Of a stretch of 64,000 nucleotides of DNA, positions 47,378 to 56,139 are shown piece after piece. Where the stretch lies: the NCBI GenBank assembly GCA_017398555.1, contig JAFQFV010000007.1, positions 1 through 64,000 on the forward strand, read 5' to 3'. Both the position numbers and the translations under genes were made by a program. The DNA comes from Alistipes sp. GTDB lineage: Bacteria > Bacteroidota > Bacteroidia > Bacteroidales > Rikenellaceae. The stretch's first letter is position 1. The number at the start of each line of letters is the position of its first letter. A model generated the notes under the pieces. That model did not search any database. It saw only the letters and a program-made list of their open reading frames with translations, and was not told the origin of the DNA.

Positions 47378-49588
47378 ATGAAAAGGTTTTTTGTTTTGTC
47401 GGCGGCAGCCATTGCTGTATGCCACAACGCCTCAGCAGAGGAGGTAACCTTGAGCGATTCGCTCACAATTCACACAATCGAGCAGGTCAATATCGTGACC
47501 TCAAGGGCTACAGAGAAGAGCCCAATTCCCCACACAGAGCTCAGTTACGAGCAGATTGAGAGTTGCAACTTTGGCGAGGATATACCGTCGCTGCTCAGCT
47601 CTATGCCATCTGTTGTATGCTCCTCCGAGAGCGGTATAGGCATAGGCTCTACATCGTTCCGTGTGCGAGGAACAGACCCTACACGCATCAACGTAACACT
47701 TAACGGTGTGCCGATGAATGATGCCGAGACTCACTCGGTCTATTGGTATGACACACCCGACCTCATCTCCTCTGTCGGCTCGGTGCAGCTACAGCGCGGC
47801 GTAGGACTCTCTACAGCGGGAACGGGCGCCTTCGGTGCTTCGCTGGCGATGAATACACTTGCCCCACAAGTGAACTTCTCAGGTCGTGCCTCACTGAGCT
47901 ACGGCTCTTTCAACACCCAAAAGCAGGAGGTGGCTATAAGCTCAGGTCTGCTCGGCGGCCATTGGACTATAGATGGGCGACTCTCGCACCTCTCCTCTGA
48001 CGGATATGTGGATAGAGCAAAGAGCAATCTGCACTCCTACCTCTTCCAGGCGGGCTACTACAAGGGTGGCACAACACTCAAACTGCTCAGCTTTGGTGGC
48101 GTGGCAAAGGTCTATCTGACCTATACGGGTGTGACGGCAGAGCAGCTCGAATCCGACCGCCGATACAACCCTGAGGGCGAGATTTGGGGCTACAGGCCAA
48201 CAGCCAGCGGAGAGATGGAGTATGCCGTAGTCGGATACTTCGACGACCACACGGACAACTACACGCAGATTAACAACCAACTCATTCTAAACCACCGATT
48301 TTCAGATAGTTGGCAGCTAAATGCAACAGCCCACTACACCTACGGCAACGGCTACTATCTCAACTACAAGAACGACCAAAAACTCTCCAAGTACGGCTTC
48401 GCCCCTATCGCTGTGGGTAGCAACACCGTCGAGCGAACAAACCTCCTGCGCCGAAAGAGTATGACAAACCACTTCGGAGGTCTTGTCGCTGCAGCAAGGT
48501 ACAACAGCCGTGCTCTGCAGCTCGACTTCGGTGGCTCGGTCTCTCTCTATGACGGCGTGCACTTCGGAACAATCTCTGCCCTTGAGCTTGCGCCCGACTT
48601 CGCCGAGGCGGAGTACTACAGAAACGCTACGACCAAGTACGACTGCTCACTCTTTGCCCGTGCGGATCTATCTATTACAGAGCGACTTAACCTCTACGCA
48701 GACTTGCAGTTCCGCCACATCACCCACACCATAGCAGGCGTGAACGACAACTACGACCCAACTATCAGCGCTATGCAGCGACTTGATATCGACCGCAACT
48801 ACAACTTCCTAAACCCGAAACTCGGACTCTACTACACCCCAAATGACCACCACGCACTCTACATCTCGGCAGCTGTGGGTCAGAAGGAGCCGACACGAAA
48901 CAACTTCACCGACATCCGCGAGGGTGAGTACCCGACAGCAGAGCAGATGCTCGACCTTGAGGGTGGATATACTCTGAAAAGCAAGGTCGTCACTGCCAAT
49001 ATCAACCTCTACTATATGCTCTACCGCAACCAACTTGTGCAGACGGGCGAGCTATCGGATACGGGCGAGTTGCTCTCTCGAAATATCCCGAAATCGTATC
49101 GCCGAGGAGTTGAACTTATGGTTGATGTAAGGGCTACTAAGTGGCTGACACTCGGTGCAAATGCCACACTGAGCCAAAACCATATCTTGGACTATGTGGA
49201 CAACATCGACGGCACAGCCTTTGAGCGCGGTCGAACAACTATCGCCTACTCCCCTGCCATCATCGCAGGCGCCTATATCGAGGCTGCTACACACGGCTTT
49301 GTTGCCCGCCTTTCAACCCGCTATGTGAGCAAGCAGTATCTGACAAATGGTCAGTATGAGGACCTTACCCTGCCACGCTACACCGTAAGCGACCTGAACC
49401 TCGCATATACCCTCGGCAAGGTGCGCTTCGGAGTGAAGATAGGCAACCTCTTCAACGCTCACTACTGCGCCAGCGGCTATGGCGGCTCTTGGCTTGAGGG
49501 ACCAACCCTCGCCGACCGCAAATCGTGGGCATACTACTTCCCACAGGCCACCACCTCCGTTCTGGCAAACATCACGGTTAAGTGGTAG
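47378..49588 (+). CDS. TonB-dependent receptor under TPP-riboswitch control (thiamin)
   Basis: A 736-residue outer-membrane receptor. Signal peptide ends at about residue 20 (HNASA); the plug has EDIPSLLSSMPSVVC, FRVRGTDPTRINVTLNGVPMN and GTGAFGASLAMNT; the barrel ends in the expected aromatic strand (TTSVLANITVKW). There is no carboxypeptidase-like N-domain, in contrast to the receptor at 30603. The riboswitch implies a thiamin or thiamin-phosphate substrate, like the Bacteroidetes OMP-thi group; it is inferred from regulation. No thiamin biosynthesis or inner-membrane thiamin transporter gene follows, so it is a single-gene riboswitch regulon. Confidence 0.9.
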   Translation: MKRFFVLSAAAIAVCHNASAEEVTLSDSLTIHTIEQVNIVTSRATEKSPIPHTELSYEQIESCNFGEDIPSLLSSMPSVVCSSESGIGIGSTSFRVRGTDPTRINVTLNGVPMNDAETHSVYWYDTPDLISSVGSVQLQRGVGLSTAGTGAFGASLAMNTLAPQVNFSGRASLSYGSFNTQKQEVAISSGLLGGHWTIDGRLSHLSSDGYVDRAKSNLHSYLFQAGYYKGGTTLKLLSFGGVAKVYLTYTGVTAEQLESDRRYNPEGEIWGYRPTASGEMEYAVVGYFDDHTDNYTQINNQLILNHRFSDSWQLNATAHYTYGNGYYLNYKNDQKLSKYGFAPIAVGSNTVERTNLLRRKSMTNHFGGLVAAARYNSRALQLDFGGSVSLYDGVHFGTISALELAPDFAEAEYYRNATTKYDCSLFARADLSITERLNLYADLQFRHITHTIAGVNDNYDPTISAMQRLDIDRNYNFLNPKLGLYYTPNDHHALYISAAVGQKEPTRNNFTDIREGEYPTAEQMLDLEGGYTLKSKVVTANINLYYMLYRNQLVQTGELSDTGELLSRNIPKSYRRGVELMVDVRATKWLTLGANATLSQNHILDYVDNIDGTAFERGRTTIAYSPAIIAGAYIEAATHGFVARLSTRYVSKQYLTNGQYEDLTLPRYTVSDLNLAYTLGKVRFGVKIGNLFNAHYCASGYGGSWLEGPTLADRKSWAYYFPQATTSVLANITVKW

Positions 49589-49601
49589 AGTAGGATAACC
49601 C

Positions 49602-49678
49602 AATAACTAAATAACTAAATAACTAAATAACCTGTGTGCACACCCCCGTTATTGCGTTATTTCGTTATTTCGTTATTT
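49602..49678 (+). repeat. inverted octamer array I
   Basis: Three direct copies of AATAACTA (49602-49625), then a GTGTGCACAC palindrome (49634-49643), then four copies of CGTTATT(G/T) (49647-49678). The left and right halves are inverted with respect to the TAAC/GTTA core. Confidence 0.75.
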
Positions 49679-49798
49679 GCCGTGAAAATACGGCATTAGC
49701 CGCATATCCCTTAACTCCCCGAATGGGACGTACATTAAGTACTACCCATCCGAGTATTTTTCACGATATGCACCTACTACCGCATTTTGACGACAAAT
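49675..49798 (+). repeat. palindromic element, copy A
   Basis: 124 bp with terminal inverted repeats (ATTTGCCGTGAAAATACGG at the left; ATTTGTCGTCAAAATGCGG as the reverse complement of the right end, 17 of 19 matching). The core is a hairpin: CCGAATGGGACGTAC opposite GTACTACCCATCCG. Copy C at 58925-59051 has the same ends and a differently sequenced hairpin core. No coding potential. Confidence 0.7.
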
Positions 49799-49810
49799 TG
49801 GTGCAGACCT

Positions 49811-49868
49811 GTAACAGAGTAACAGCAGTAACACGTGTACACGCCTTGTTACCTTGTTACCTTGTTAC
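49811..49868 (+). repeat. inverted octamer array II
   Basis: GTAACAGA/GTAACAGC/AGTAACAC units, a CGTGTACACG palindrome near 49833-49842, then three exact copies of CTTGTTAC (49845-49868). Same architecture as array I with a different octamer. Confidence 0.7.
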
Positions 49869-49871
49869 ATT

Positions 49872-50066
49872 TGGGCTGTGGGGTCACTACGGGCAGCACT
49901 CTGCATCAGTTAGTACGGGCAGGCGTTGCAGCTTTAGTCACTACCTCACGGTATTAGGCACCCCACAAGGGAGTAGAGAGGTATATGTATATATACAATT
50001 CCCCCCAACTACTGATATATCTACCAGCAGCCAGGGGGCTTCAATATATGAGCATATACCTAAACG
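49872..50066 (-). ncRNA. candidate structured RNA, no known family recognised
   Basis: This gene-free stretch folds well on the minus strand. Near the presumed 5' end AGGTATATG (50061-50053) pairs with CATATACCT (49987-49979) and encloses ATATAT and CCCCC/GGGGG stems. A second domain is closed by TGTGGGGT (49967-49960) with ACCCCACA (49884-49877) and contains two copies of CTGCCCGTA. A Bacteroidetes promoter lies immediately upstream at 50073-50103. Extent and ends are guesses, no terminator is evident, and it could instead be a set of unrelated DNA palindromes. Confidence 0.4.
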
Positions 50067-50072
50067 GTAGTG

Positions 50073-50103
50073 CAAATATACAACATTTTAGAGGCGTTGT
50101 CAA
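50073..50103 (-). promoter_or_regulatory. minus-strand promoter in the repeat island
   Basis: On the minus strand TTG (50103-50101) and TATATTTG (50080-50073) are 20 bp apart, the Bacteroidetes spacing. It points into the structured region 49872-50066 and not to any gene. Confidence 0.5.
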
Positions 50104-50181
50104 GTATTTTGGCAATTATTTTTCAAAAATTGTACATTTTTCTGTAAATACTTGAACATCTGCGCCTACGTACGGGCAAGT

Positions 50182-50228
50182 GTAACGTTGTAACACCGTG
50201 ACAGCTAACGGCTAACAGCTAACAGCCA
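50182..50228 (+). repeat. octamer array III (GTAAC/CTAAC-type)
   Basis: GTAACGTT-GTAACACC-GTGACAGC then TAACGG/CTAACAG/CTAACAG. It is a one-sided array without the opposite half; the repeat unit drifts from 8 to about 7 bp. Confidence 0.55.
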
Positions 50229-50251
50229 TTTATTGTCAGAGTGGTGTAGTT

Positions 50252-50271
50252 AATCCATCTTAAGATGGATT
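50252..50271. repeat. perfect 20-bp palindrome
   Basis: AATCCATCTT followed by its exact reverse complement. It stands alone at the edge of palindromic element B; there is no T-run, so a terminator is unlikely. Confidence 0.7.
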
Positions 50272-50333
50272 TTCCTCCTCGCAGTTCGGCATAGTCTGCA
50301 AGCAGTCTCTGCCCTCACGAGCAGCGTCGGTTG

Positions 50334-50426
50334 GCGGTATATCGTGAGAATACCCCGGATGGGTAGTACTAATGTACGTCCCATTCGGGGGATTGAGGGA
50401 TATGACGCAAATGCGCCACTATCACA
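50334..50426 (-). repeat. palindromic element, copy B (ends degenerate)
   Basis: Inverted relative to copy A. The core hairpin CCCCGGATGGG...CCCATTCGGGG around TACT/GTAC is nearly the same as in A, and CGTGAGAATACC matches its CGTGAAAAATACT. The outer 19-bp terminal repeat is no longer recognisable. Confidence 0.6.
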
Positions 50427-50428
50427 AT

Positions 50429-50508
50429 AAATAACGAAATAACGCAATAACGCAATAACGGGGGCGTGTACCTGTTATCACGTTATTTAGTTATCGGGTT
50501 ATTGCATT
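50429..50508 (+). repeat. inverted octamer array IV
   Basis: AAATAACG twice and CAATAACG twice (50429-50460), a GCGTGTAC segment, then TTATCACG/TTATTTAG/TTATCGGG/TTATTGC. Approximately the reverse complement of array I. Its last unit overlaps the -33 region of the aminotransferase promoter. Confidence 0.7.
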
Positions 50509-50531
50509 TAATCTATTTTTTTGTACCTTTG
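50502..50531 (+). promoter_or_regulatory. promoter of aminotransferase gene
   Basis: TTG at 50502-50504 and TACCTTTG at 50524-50531 with 19 bp between. The -33 box lies inside the final octamer of array IV. Confidence 0.7.
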
Positions 50532-50555
50532 CACATCTAAACATTTTTATTGGCT

Positions 50556-51740
50556 ATGAGCAAAGTTGAGATTCAGCGTGCCCACCGTATGGATGGTACG
50601 GGCGAGTACTACTTCTCGCGTCGTCTGCGTGAGATTGCAGAGATAGAGGCGACTACAGGTCGTCAGATTATTAAGTTGGCTATGGGTAGCCCTGACCTGC
50701 CGCCACACCCATCAGTGATTGAGCGTCTGCATCAGGAGGCGTTGCGCCCTGACGTACACAAGTATATGTCATTCAAGGGCGAGCCTGTACTGCGTAAGGC
50801 TTTTGCCGATTGGTACGCAAAGTGGTACGGCGTGGAGGTGGATTACAACACCGAGGTACTGCCACTTATCGGCTCTAAGGAGGGTATTATGCACATCTGC
50901 CAGACATTTATCAACCCTGGCGACAAGGTGCTTGTACCAAACCCTGGCTATGCAGCATACAAGGCTGCGGTGAGCATGACAGGCGGTATTATGCAGCCAT
51001 ACGCGCTCAACAAGGCTAACGACTTTATGCCTGACTTCGATGCTATCGAGGCAGAGGGCGTTGAGGGTGTGAAGATTATGTTTGCCAACTTCCCGGGTAT
51101 GCCGACAGGTAAGACTCCGACCCGTGAACTGTTTGAGAAGATTATTGCCTTCGGTGCAAAGCACAATATCCTTATCATCCACGACAACCCATACAGCGTT
51201 ATCCGCAACGCCGACAAGCCTATGAGTATCCTCTCTATCCCTGGCGCGAAGGATGTGGCTATGGAGATGAACTCACTCAGCAAGGGCCACTCTATGGCGG
51301 GCTGGCGTGTAGGTGTTATCATGGGTAAGAGAGAGTGGATTGACTCTATCCTCACATTCAAGAGCAATATGGACTCAGGTATGTTCTACCCTGTTCAGGC
51401 TGCTGCTGAGACAGCGCTCTCACTTGGTGATGAGTGGTTTACAGAGCTCAACGCCATCTATCGTGAGCGCGAGAAGGAGGGTATGGCTCTGCTCGATGCA
51501 CTCGGCTGCCACTACCAGCCAAATCAGGCGGGACTGTTCATCTGGGCTGAGATTCCTGAGGATTATGCGGGCGACTGCTACGACTTCTCTGACGAGGTTA
51601 TGGAGAAGTGCGACGTCTTCCTCACCCCTGGTGGCATCTTCGGTACTGAGGGTAAGCGTTACGTGCGTATCACACTCTGCTGTCCGGCCGAGCTTCTGCG
51701 CCGCGCAACCGAGAATGTGAAGGCTCGTTTTACAAAGTAA
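50556..51740 (+). CDS. PLP-dependent aminotransferase, class I/II
   Basis: A 394-residue fold-type I aminotransferase. The PLP lysine is in the SLSKGHSMAGWRVG motif; the substrate Asn/Asp segment reads NFPGMPTGKTPTRELFEKI, followed by IIHDNPYSVIRN with the PLP-ring Asp. The final Arg-binding region is YVRITLCCPAELL. It could be an aspartate/alanine-type or DapC-like aminotransferase; sequence alone does not decide. ATG at 50556 is used; a TTG two codons earlier is less likely. It stands alone between the repeat island and the polysaccharide cluster. Confidence 0.9.
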   Translation: MSKVEIQRAHRMDGTGEYYFSRRLREIAEIEATTGRQIIKLAMGSPDLPPHPSVIERLHQEALRPDVHKYMSFKGEPVLRKAFADWYAKWYGVEVDYNTEVLPLIGSKEGIMHICQTFINPGDKVLVPNPGYAAYKAAVSMTGGIMQPYALNKANDFMPDFDAIEAEGVEGVKIMFANFPGMPTGKTPTRELFEKIIAFGAKHNILIIHDNPYSVIRNADKPMSILSIPGAKDVAMEMNSLSKGHSMAGWRVGVIMGKREWIDSILTFKSNMDSGMFYPVQAAAETALSLGDEWFTELNAIYREREKEGMALLDALGCHYQPNQAGLFIWAEIPEDYAGDCYDFSDEVMEKCDVFLTPGGIFGTEGKRYVRITLCCPAELLRRATENVKARFTK

Positions 51741-51806
51741 AAGTTTCACATATAGTTAGGGCACAATCTTTTTGGAAGGTTGTGCTTTTTTTTATATCTT
51801 TGCTCT

Positions 51807-53009
51807 ATGAAGATATCGACCCTGATAAAGATACTCTTTACGATATATTGTTTGGCCACATTGTCGTTTTTCCAGCCCCTCAATCTAATTAGTGCAGAGG
51901 CGGGAAAGGGTGTTTCGTACATCTTTCTGTTGGCGATATTTGCCATCTCGATAATGTGTAGTAACGATGACGGATTACTGCACCAAAAACGCTTTAGCAG
52001 ACCGATGAGGTGGCTGTTATGCCTTATGCTCTTCTCTATACTCATGCCTACAATAACCTATCTTGAGCAGAGTGCTACACAGACGGCGGTCGCTACCCTT
52101 CCATACTTAAGCTACGGACTCTACTTTGCACTGCGCAAGTTTGATATAGATTGGCGGTTTTTCGTTCGTCTTTCGGGTGCTATAACGGTTATAGCCATCA
52201 TTACGCACCTTATAAACCTCCACTACTTCCCTAATATTCTCTTTGGAACACCTACCGAGGAGTACGACACAGAGCGTGGTGGTCTGCGTTTGATTATCAT
52301 CGGCTTCAACTTTATCGTACTGTTATTTTTTATTGCAGCCTCTCAAATAAAGCACAACAAGGGCGGTTGGTGGTGGATTGTTTTTGTCGTATGCTATACG
52401 ATGATTATCTTCTCTTACACCCGTCAGCACATCGTTGTCTGTACTATTTTAGGCACGATTATCATCATCTCCAAGCTGCGTCACGCCGCAAGTCGCATAT
52501 TACTCACATTGCTAATCTGTGGTAGTGCTTTGGTTATCTTGCCTAAGGTAAAAATCTACCAGAGCCTGCTCACCCTTACAATCGAGCAGAGTGACTACAA
52601 TGAGCTTCACAACCGAGAGAATGTCCGCATTATGGCAGCCAAATACTATGGTTGGGAGGGTTTTGACAATACATCTAACCGACTATTTGGCCACGGAGTG
52701 CCATCGTACCGTTCTCAATGGGGTACCGATGTAAAGAATATGTCAGACCTTGAGCATATGTATATGGCTGACGTAGGATGGTTTGGACTCAATTGGCAGT
52801 TCGGTATCTTCGCCGTATTGGCTATGATGGTTGTCTGCTTCAAGGCTATATCACGCGGCAATGCATACTCAACAGCGGGCCGTGGCTACTTTCTCTGGCT
52901 TCTTGGAACAGGTTTTACATCCGGTTCGCTGCTGTATCAATATGAGATAGTAGTCACCGTTATTGCGCTCTGTATTATTGACTACCAAAACGAGCATAAA
53001 CTACTATAG
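51807..53009 (+). CDS. O-antigen polymerase/ligase-like membrane protein
   Basis: A 400-residue inner-membrane protein with about ten to twelve helices and a large periplasmic loop (about 255-320, SDYNELHNRENVRIMAAKYYG, SNRLFGHGVPSYRSQWG). The HGVPSYRS stretch just before the last helices is of the Wzy/WaaL type. It likely polymerises repeat units of a surface polysaccharide. The -7 box TATCTTTG at 51795-51802 ends 4 bp before the ATG, so the mRNA could be leaderless or start downstream. It opens a cluster with three glycosyltransferases, an acetyltransferase and a nucleotidyltransferase-fold protein. Confidence 0.82.
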   Translation: MKISTLIKILFTIYCLATLSFFQPLNLISAEAGKGVSYIFLLAIFAISIMCSNDDGLLHQKRFSRPMRWLLCLMLFSILMPTITYLEQSATQTAVATLPYLSYGLYFALRKFDIDWRFFVRLSGAITVIAIITHLINLHYFPNILFGTPTEEYDTERGGLRLIIIGFNFIVLLFFIAASQIKHNKGGWWWIVFVVCYTMIIFSYTRQHIVVCTILGTIIIISKLRHAASRILLTLLICGSALVILPKVKIYQSLLTLTIEQSDYNELHNRENVRIMAAKYYGWEGFDNTSNRLFGHGVPSYRSQWGTDVKNMSDLEHMYMADVGWFGLNWQFGIFAVLAMMVVCFKAISRGNAYSTAGRGYFLWLLGTGFTSGSLLYQYEIVVTVIALCIIDYQNEHKLL

Positions 53010-53010
53010 T

Positions 53011-53907
53011 ATGAAGACCGGCATTGTCATACTCAACTACAATAATGCTACAGACACTATCAGCTGCCTGCGTTCGCTCTATGCCACTACCAGCATAGAT
53101 AAGTTTCGTGTCGTGGTGGTAGATAACGGCTCTCGAAGAGAGGTTGTATCACAGTTGTCGGACTTTATAACCCGCTTTGCGCCATCGGTCACACTACACC
53201 TATTACCTAAGAATGTTGGTTATGCAAATGGCAATAATGAGGGCTGCAAGCTACTATACAACGACCCAGAGGTGGGCTATATCGCCATCCTAAACAACGA
53301 TACCATAGTACTTGAGGACTTTGTCACACCTCTTCAGGCTGCAATAGATAACACTCCGGATACGGCTCTTATCTCACCGCTGTTGCTTCGTTCAGATGGC
53401 AAAACAATAGAGCACAATTGCGCCCGCCGAGCACCTAAACTCAGAGAGATATTCACGGGTTGGGCTCTACTCCACCGCAATACATTCGGTATTTTAGGCC
53501 GAATAGAGCACCGCAACTCTATGCTTCCTGACAAGATTGAGGGCAAGACTATCCCCGTCGAGCTCATCTCCGGCAGCTGTTTTATGGTCAAAAAGTCACT
53601 CTTTGAGGAGTTGGGAGGTTTTGATAGTGGCACATTCCTCTACTACGAGGAGAACATTTTGTGGGAGAAGATTCGCCGTCGTGGGCTTAAAAACTACCTT
53701 AATTGCTCCGTACGCCTTATTCACCTCGGTGCAGCAACCACATCAACTCAGGTAAAGTCTATCTTTGTTGCCAAGTGTTTGGTTAATAGTACACGATACT
53801 TTATTCGCAACTTCACCAATGCAGGGGTCTTTTACAGAGCAGCCATAGCTCCATTCTATGTCCTCTTTCTACTTAAAATAGGCATTAAATCACTAATCAA
53901 AGGATGA
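53011..53907 (+). CDS. glycosyltransferase family 2
   Basis: A 298-residue GT-A enzyme, rhamnosyltransferase (WbbL)-like. VILNYNNATDTISCLRSL is the family N-terminus, VVDNGSRREV the nucleotide-binding part, and YIAILNNDTIV the DxD-like site (NND). SGSCFMVKKSLFEELGGFDSGTFLYYEENI is characteristic. The ATG at 53011 lies 1 bp after the polymerase stop; the stop overlaps the next gene by 4 bp. Confidence 0.9.
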   Translation: MKTGIVILNYNNATDTISCLRSLYATTSIDKFRVVVVDNGSRREVVSQLSDFITRFAPSVTLHLLPKNVGYANGNNEGCKLLYNDPEVGYIAILNNDTIVLEDFVTPLQAAIDNTPDTALISPLLLRSDGKTIEHNCARRAPKLREIFTGWALLHRNTFGILGRIEHRNSMLPDKIEGKTIPVELISGSCFMVKKSLFEELGGFDSGTFLYYEENILWEKIRRRGLKNYLNCSVRLIHLGAATTSTQVKSIFVAKCLVNSTRYFIRNFTNAGVFYRAAIAPFYVLFLLKIGIKSLIKG

Positions 53908-54944
53908 TAAGCAGGGTTGCACATATAGTTTGGGGGTTTGAAACCGGAGGCATAGAGACGATGCTGGTAAATATTGTCAATTACCAGGTTATCTCTACCA
54001 ACGTTACGCTGATAGTGATCAATGACAAGGTTAATAATGCTCTACTGCAGCGTATAGACCCGCGAGTGGAGATTATTCTGCTCTCCCGTAAGGTTGGCAG
54101 TCGCAATCCCATGCCGCTCATTAGGCTCAACACTATACTTCTACAGCTGCGTGCTACGGCTATACATTGCCACTCCTACACCATTGCAGGCTACCTGTTA
54201 CCGCATCTGCGTCGCCGTTGTCTGCTTACAATACACACCACATTTATAGGCGGGATGACCGGCAAGGCTCTGCGTAAATATAAGCGTATTTATGCCATCT
54301 CCAAGGCTGTACAGAGCATGCTGAGGGAGCAGTTTGCCATCGACTCCAAATTGATATATAACGGCGTAGATTTCAAACGCTTTGAGTCGCGTAAGCTGTC
54401 TCACGATACTCCTCGCATTGTGCAGGTAGGTCGCCTGATACCGGAGAAGGGACATAATCTCTCTTTGGCAGCACTCTGGGCACTAAGAGATGAGAGGTGG
54501 CAATTTGATATTATCGGCAGTGGAGAGCAAGAGGCCCATCTTAAGTTGCTTGTTGAGCAGATGGAGATTGGTGACCGAGTACATTTTCTGGGTAACCGTA
54601 GCCAAGAGTATCTCTTCGAGAATCTGTGCAAGTATGACATCCTGCTACAGCCATCTATTGTTGAGGGTTTTGGGCTTACCGTTGTGGAGGCTATGGCAGC
54701 AAATGTTGCGGTTATCGCCTCGGATGTAGATGGATTGAGCGAGGTTACCGAGGGTGGTAAGTATGCGACCCTCTTCCACTCCGGAGACAGCGATGCTCTG
54801 GCTACCGTTCTTGAACATATGCTACGCGAGCCTATAGATGATGAGTATCTATACAATATTCGCAGCGCTGCACTCGACAAATTTGATATACGTTCCACCG
54901 TCAAGCAATACCTGACAGAGTATGAGAATATTGCTAATCAATAA
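53904..54944 (+). CDS. glycosyltransferase family 4
   Basis: A 346-residue GT-B enzyme with VWGFETGGIETMLVNIV at the N-terminus, LIYNGVDFKRF in the middle, IVQVGRLIPEKGHNLSLAAL and QPSIVEGFGLTVVEAMA at the donor-binding C-terminus. It adds a sugar to the growing surface-glycan unit on the cytoplasmic side. It overlaps its neighbours on both sides (4 and 23 bp). Confidence 0.9.
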   Translation: MISRVAHIVWGFETGGIETMLVNIVNYQVISTNVTLIVINDKVNNALLQRIDPRVEIILLSRKVGSRNPMPLIRLNTILLQLRATAIHCHSYTIAGYLLPHLRRRCLLTIHTTFIGGMTGKALRKYKRIYAISKAVQSMLREQFAIDSKLIYNGVDFKRFESRKLSHDTPRIVQVGRLIPEKGHNLSLAALWALRDERWQFDIIGSGEQEAHLKLLVEQMEIGDRVHFLGNRSQEYLFENLCKYDILLQPSIVEGFGLTVVEAMAANVAVIASDVDGLSEVTEGGKYATLFHSGDSDALATVLEHMLREPIDDEYLYNIRSAALDKFDIRSTVKQYLTEYENIANQ

Positions 54945-56139
54945 CTTCCACTACATCAAGGGTGGTTCGGAGGCTGTATATTTCAATATGGCGCGTATGT
55001 TCACGCAGGCGGGTCACGATGTTCTCTTCTTCAGTTGCACCTCTGACCGCAATTTGGAGTATGGAGCAAATGAGCACTTCGTTGCGCCAAATAGCGAGGT
55101 AAATCCCGTTGTGGGTGCTATGCGCTACATCTACAACGGCTCTGCTGCCCGTGCGCTTGATAGGCTGCTGACAGAGAATAGGGTCGATATTGCCCATATA
55201 CACCTCTTCTGGGGTGGTCTGTCGTCATCTATTCTGGGCGTTCTTAAGCGCCATAAAGTACCTGTGGTGCATACGGCACACGACTACCGTATGATATGCC
55301 CTGCATACACTCTGCGTCGTCCTGACGGCACTATTTGCGATAGTTGCTACGGTGGTAACTACCTCCACTGCATCGCCCATAAGTGCTCCAAAAACAGCCT
55401 TTTACACAGCTGTCTGATGAGTGGCGAGTTCTTCTTCCGTAATTGGTTTATCCGCCCTCTGAAGGCCATTGACGGACTTGTCTTTGTCAGCCGTTTCAGC
55501 TATGAGCAACACCTGAAGGCACTGCCTGCGCTTGCCCAGAAGCAGACCCTTGTTGCCCACAACGCTATAGACTTTCTGCCTGAGAGTGCAATCAGCCGAC
55601 AGATGGGCAGTTATTACCTCTATTTCGGCCGTTTGAGCCACGAAAAGGGTCTTGTGACGCTGATAGAGGCATTTAATGCTCTATCTGATTTACGCCTTAA
55701 AATCGTCGGTGAGGGCCCTATGGAGAGCAGTCTGAGGGAGATAGCCGGTGCTAATATCGAGTTCTGCTGCTACCAGAGTGGCGATGCTCTGCGACAGACT
55801 ATTCGTCATTGTAAGGCTATTGTCGTGCCGTCGGAGTGGTATGAGAACAACCCTATGACCATTATAGAGGCATCTATGGCGGGTATTCCGACTATCGGTG
55901 CAAGGATTGGCGGCATCCCTGAGATTATCGTGGAGGGCAAGACGGGCTACATCTTCACCTCGAAGAGTGTAAGCGAACTTACCGAGGCGGTAACAAAGCT
56001 GGAGGCACTGTCAGCCGAGCAGTACCAAGCGATGAGCCTTGAGTGCCGCAAGTTTGCCGACGAGAAGTTCTCAAGTAGGGCGTTGTATGAGAAGATTATC
56101 AAGTTTTACACCTCAATATTAGAGAGTTATGAGTCTTAA
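54922..56139 (+). CDS. glycosyltransferase family 4
   Basis: A 405-residue GT-B enzyme: INNFHYIKGGSEAVYFNMARMF at the N-terminus, HTAHDYRMICPAY with the conserved His, YFGRLSHEKGLVTLIEAF, and VPSEWYENNPMTIIEASMAGIPTIG at the donor site. A Cys-rich insert follows the acceptor site (CDSCYGGNYLHCIAHKCSK), a feature of a WcaL-like subgroup; it may bind a metal or be structural. The start overlaps the previous gene by 23 bp. Confidence 0.9.
   Translation: MRILLINNFHYIKGGSEAVYFNMARMFTQAGHDVLFFSCTSDRNLEYGANEHFVAPNSEVNPVVGAMRYIYNGSAARALDRLLTENRVDIAHIHLFWGGLSSSILGVLKRHKVPVVHTAHDYRMICPAYTLRRPDGTICDSCYGGNYLHCIAHKCSKNSLLHSCLMSGEFFFRNWFIRPLKAIDGLVFVSRFSYEQHLKALPALAQKQTLVAHNAIDFLPESAISRQMGSYYLYFGRLSHEKGLVTLIEAFNALSDLRLKIVGEGPMESSLREIAGANIEFCCYQSGDALRQTIRHCKAIVVPSEWYENNPMTIIEASMAGIPTIGARIGGIPEIIVEGKTGYIFTSKSVSELTEAVTKLEALSAEQYQAMSLECRKFADEKFSSRALYEKIIKFYTSILESYES

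Noticed and set aside
49602-50508. Octamer arrays considered as a CRISPR array
   Set aside because: Units are 8 bp with no spacers of 30-40 bp, and there are no cas genes.
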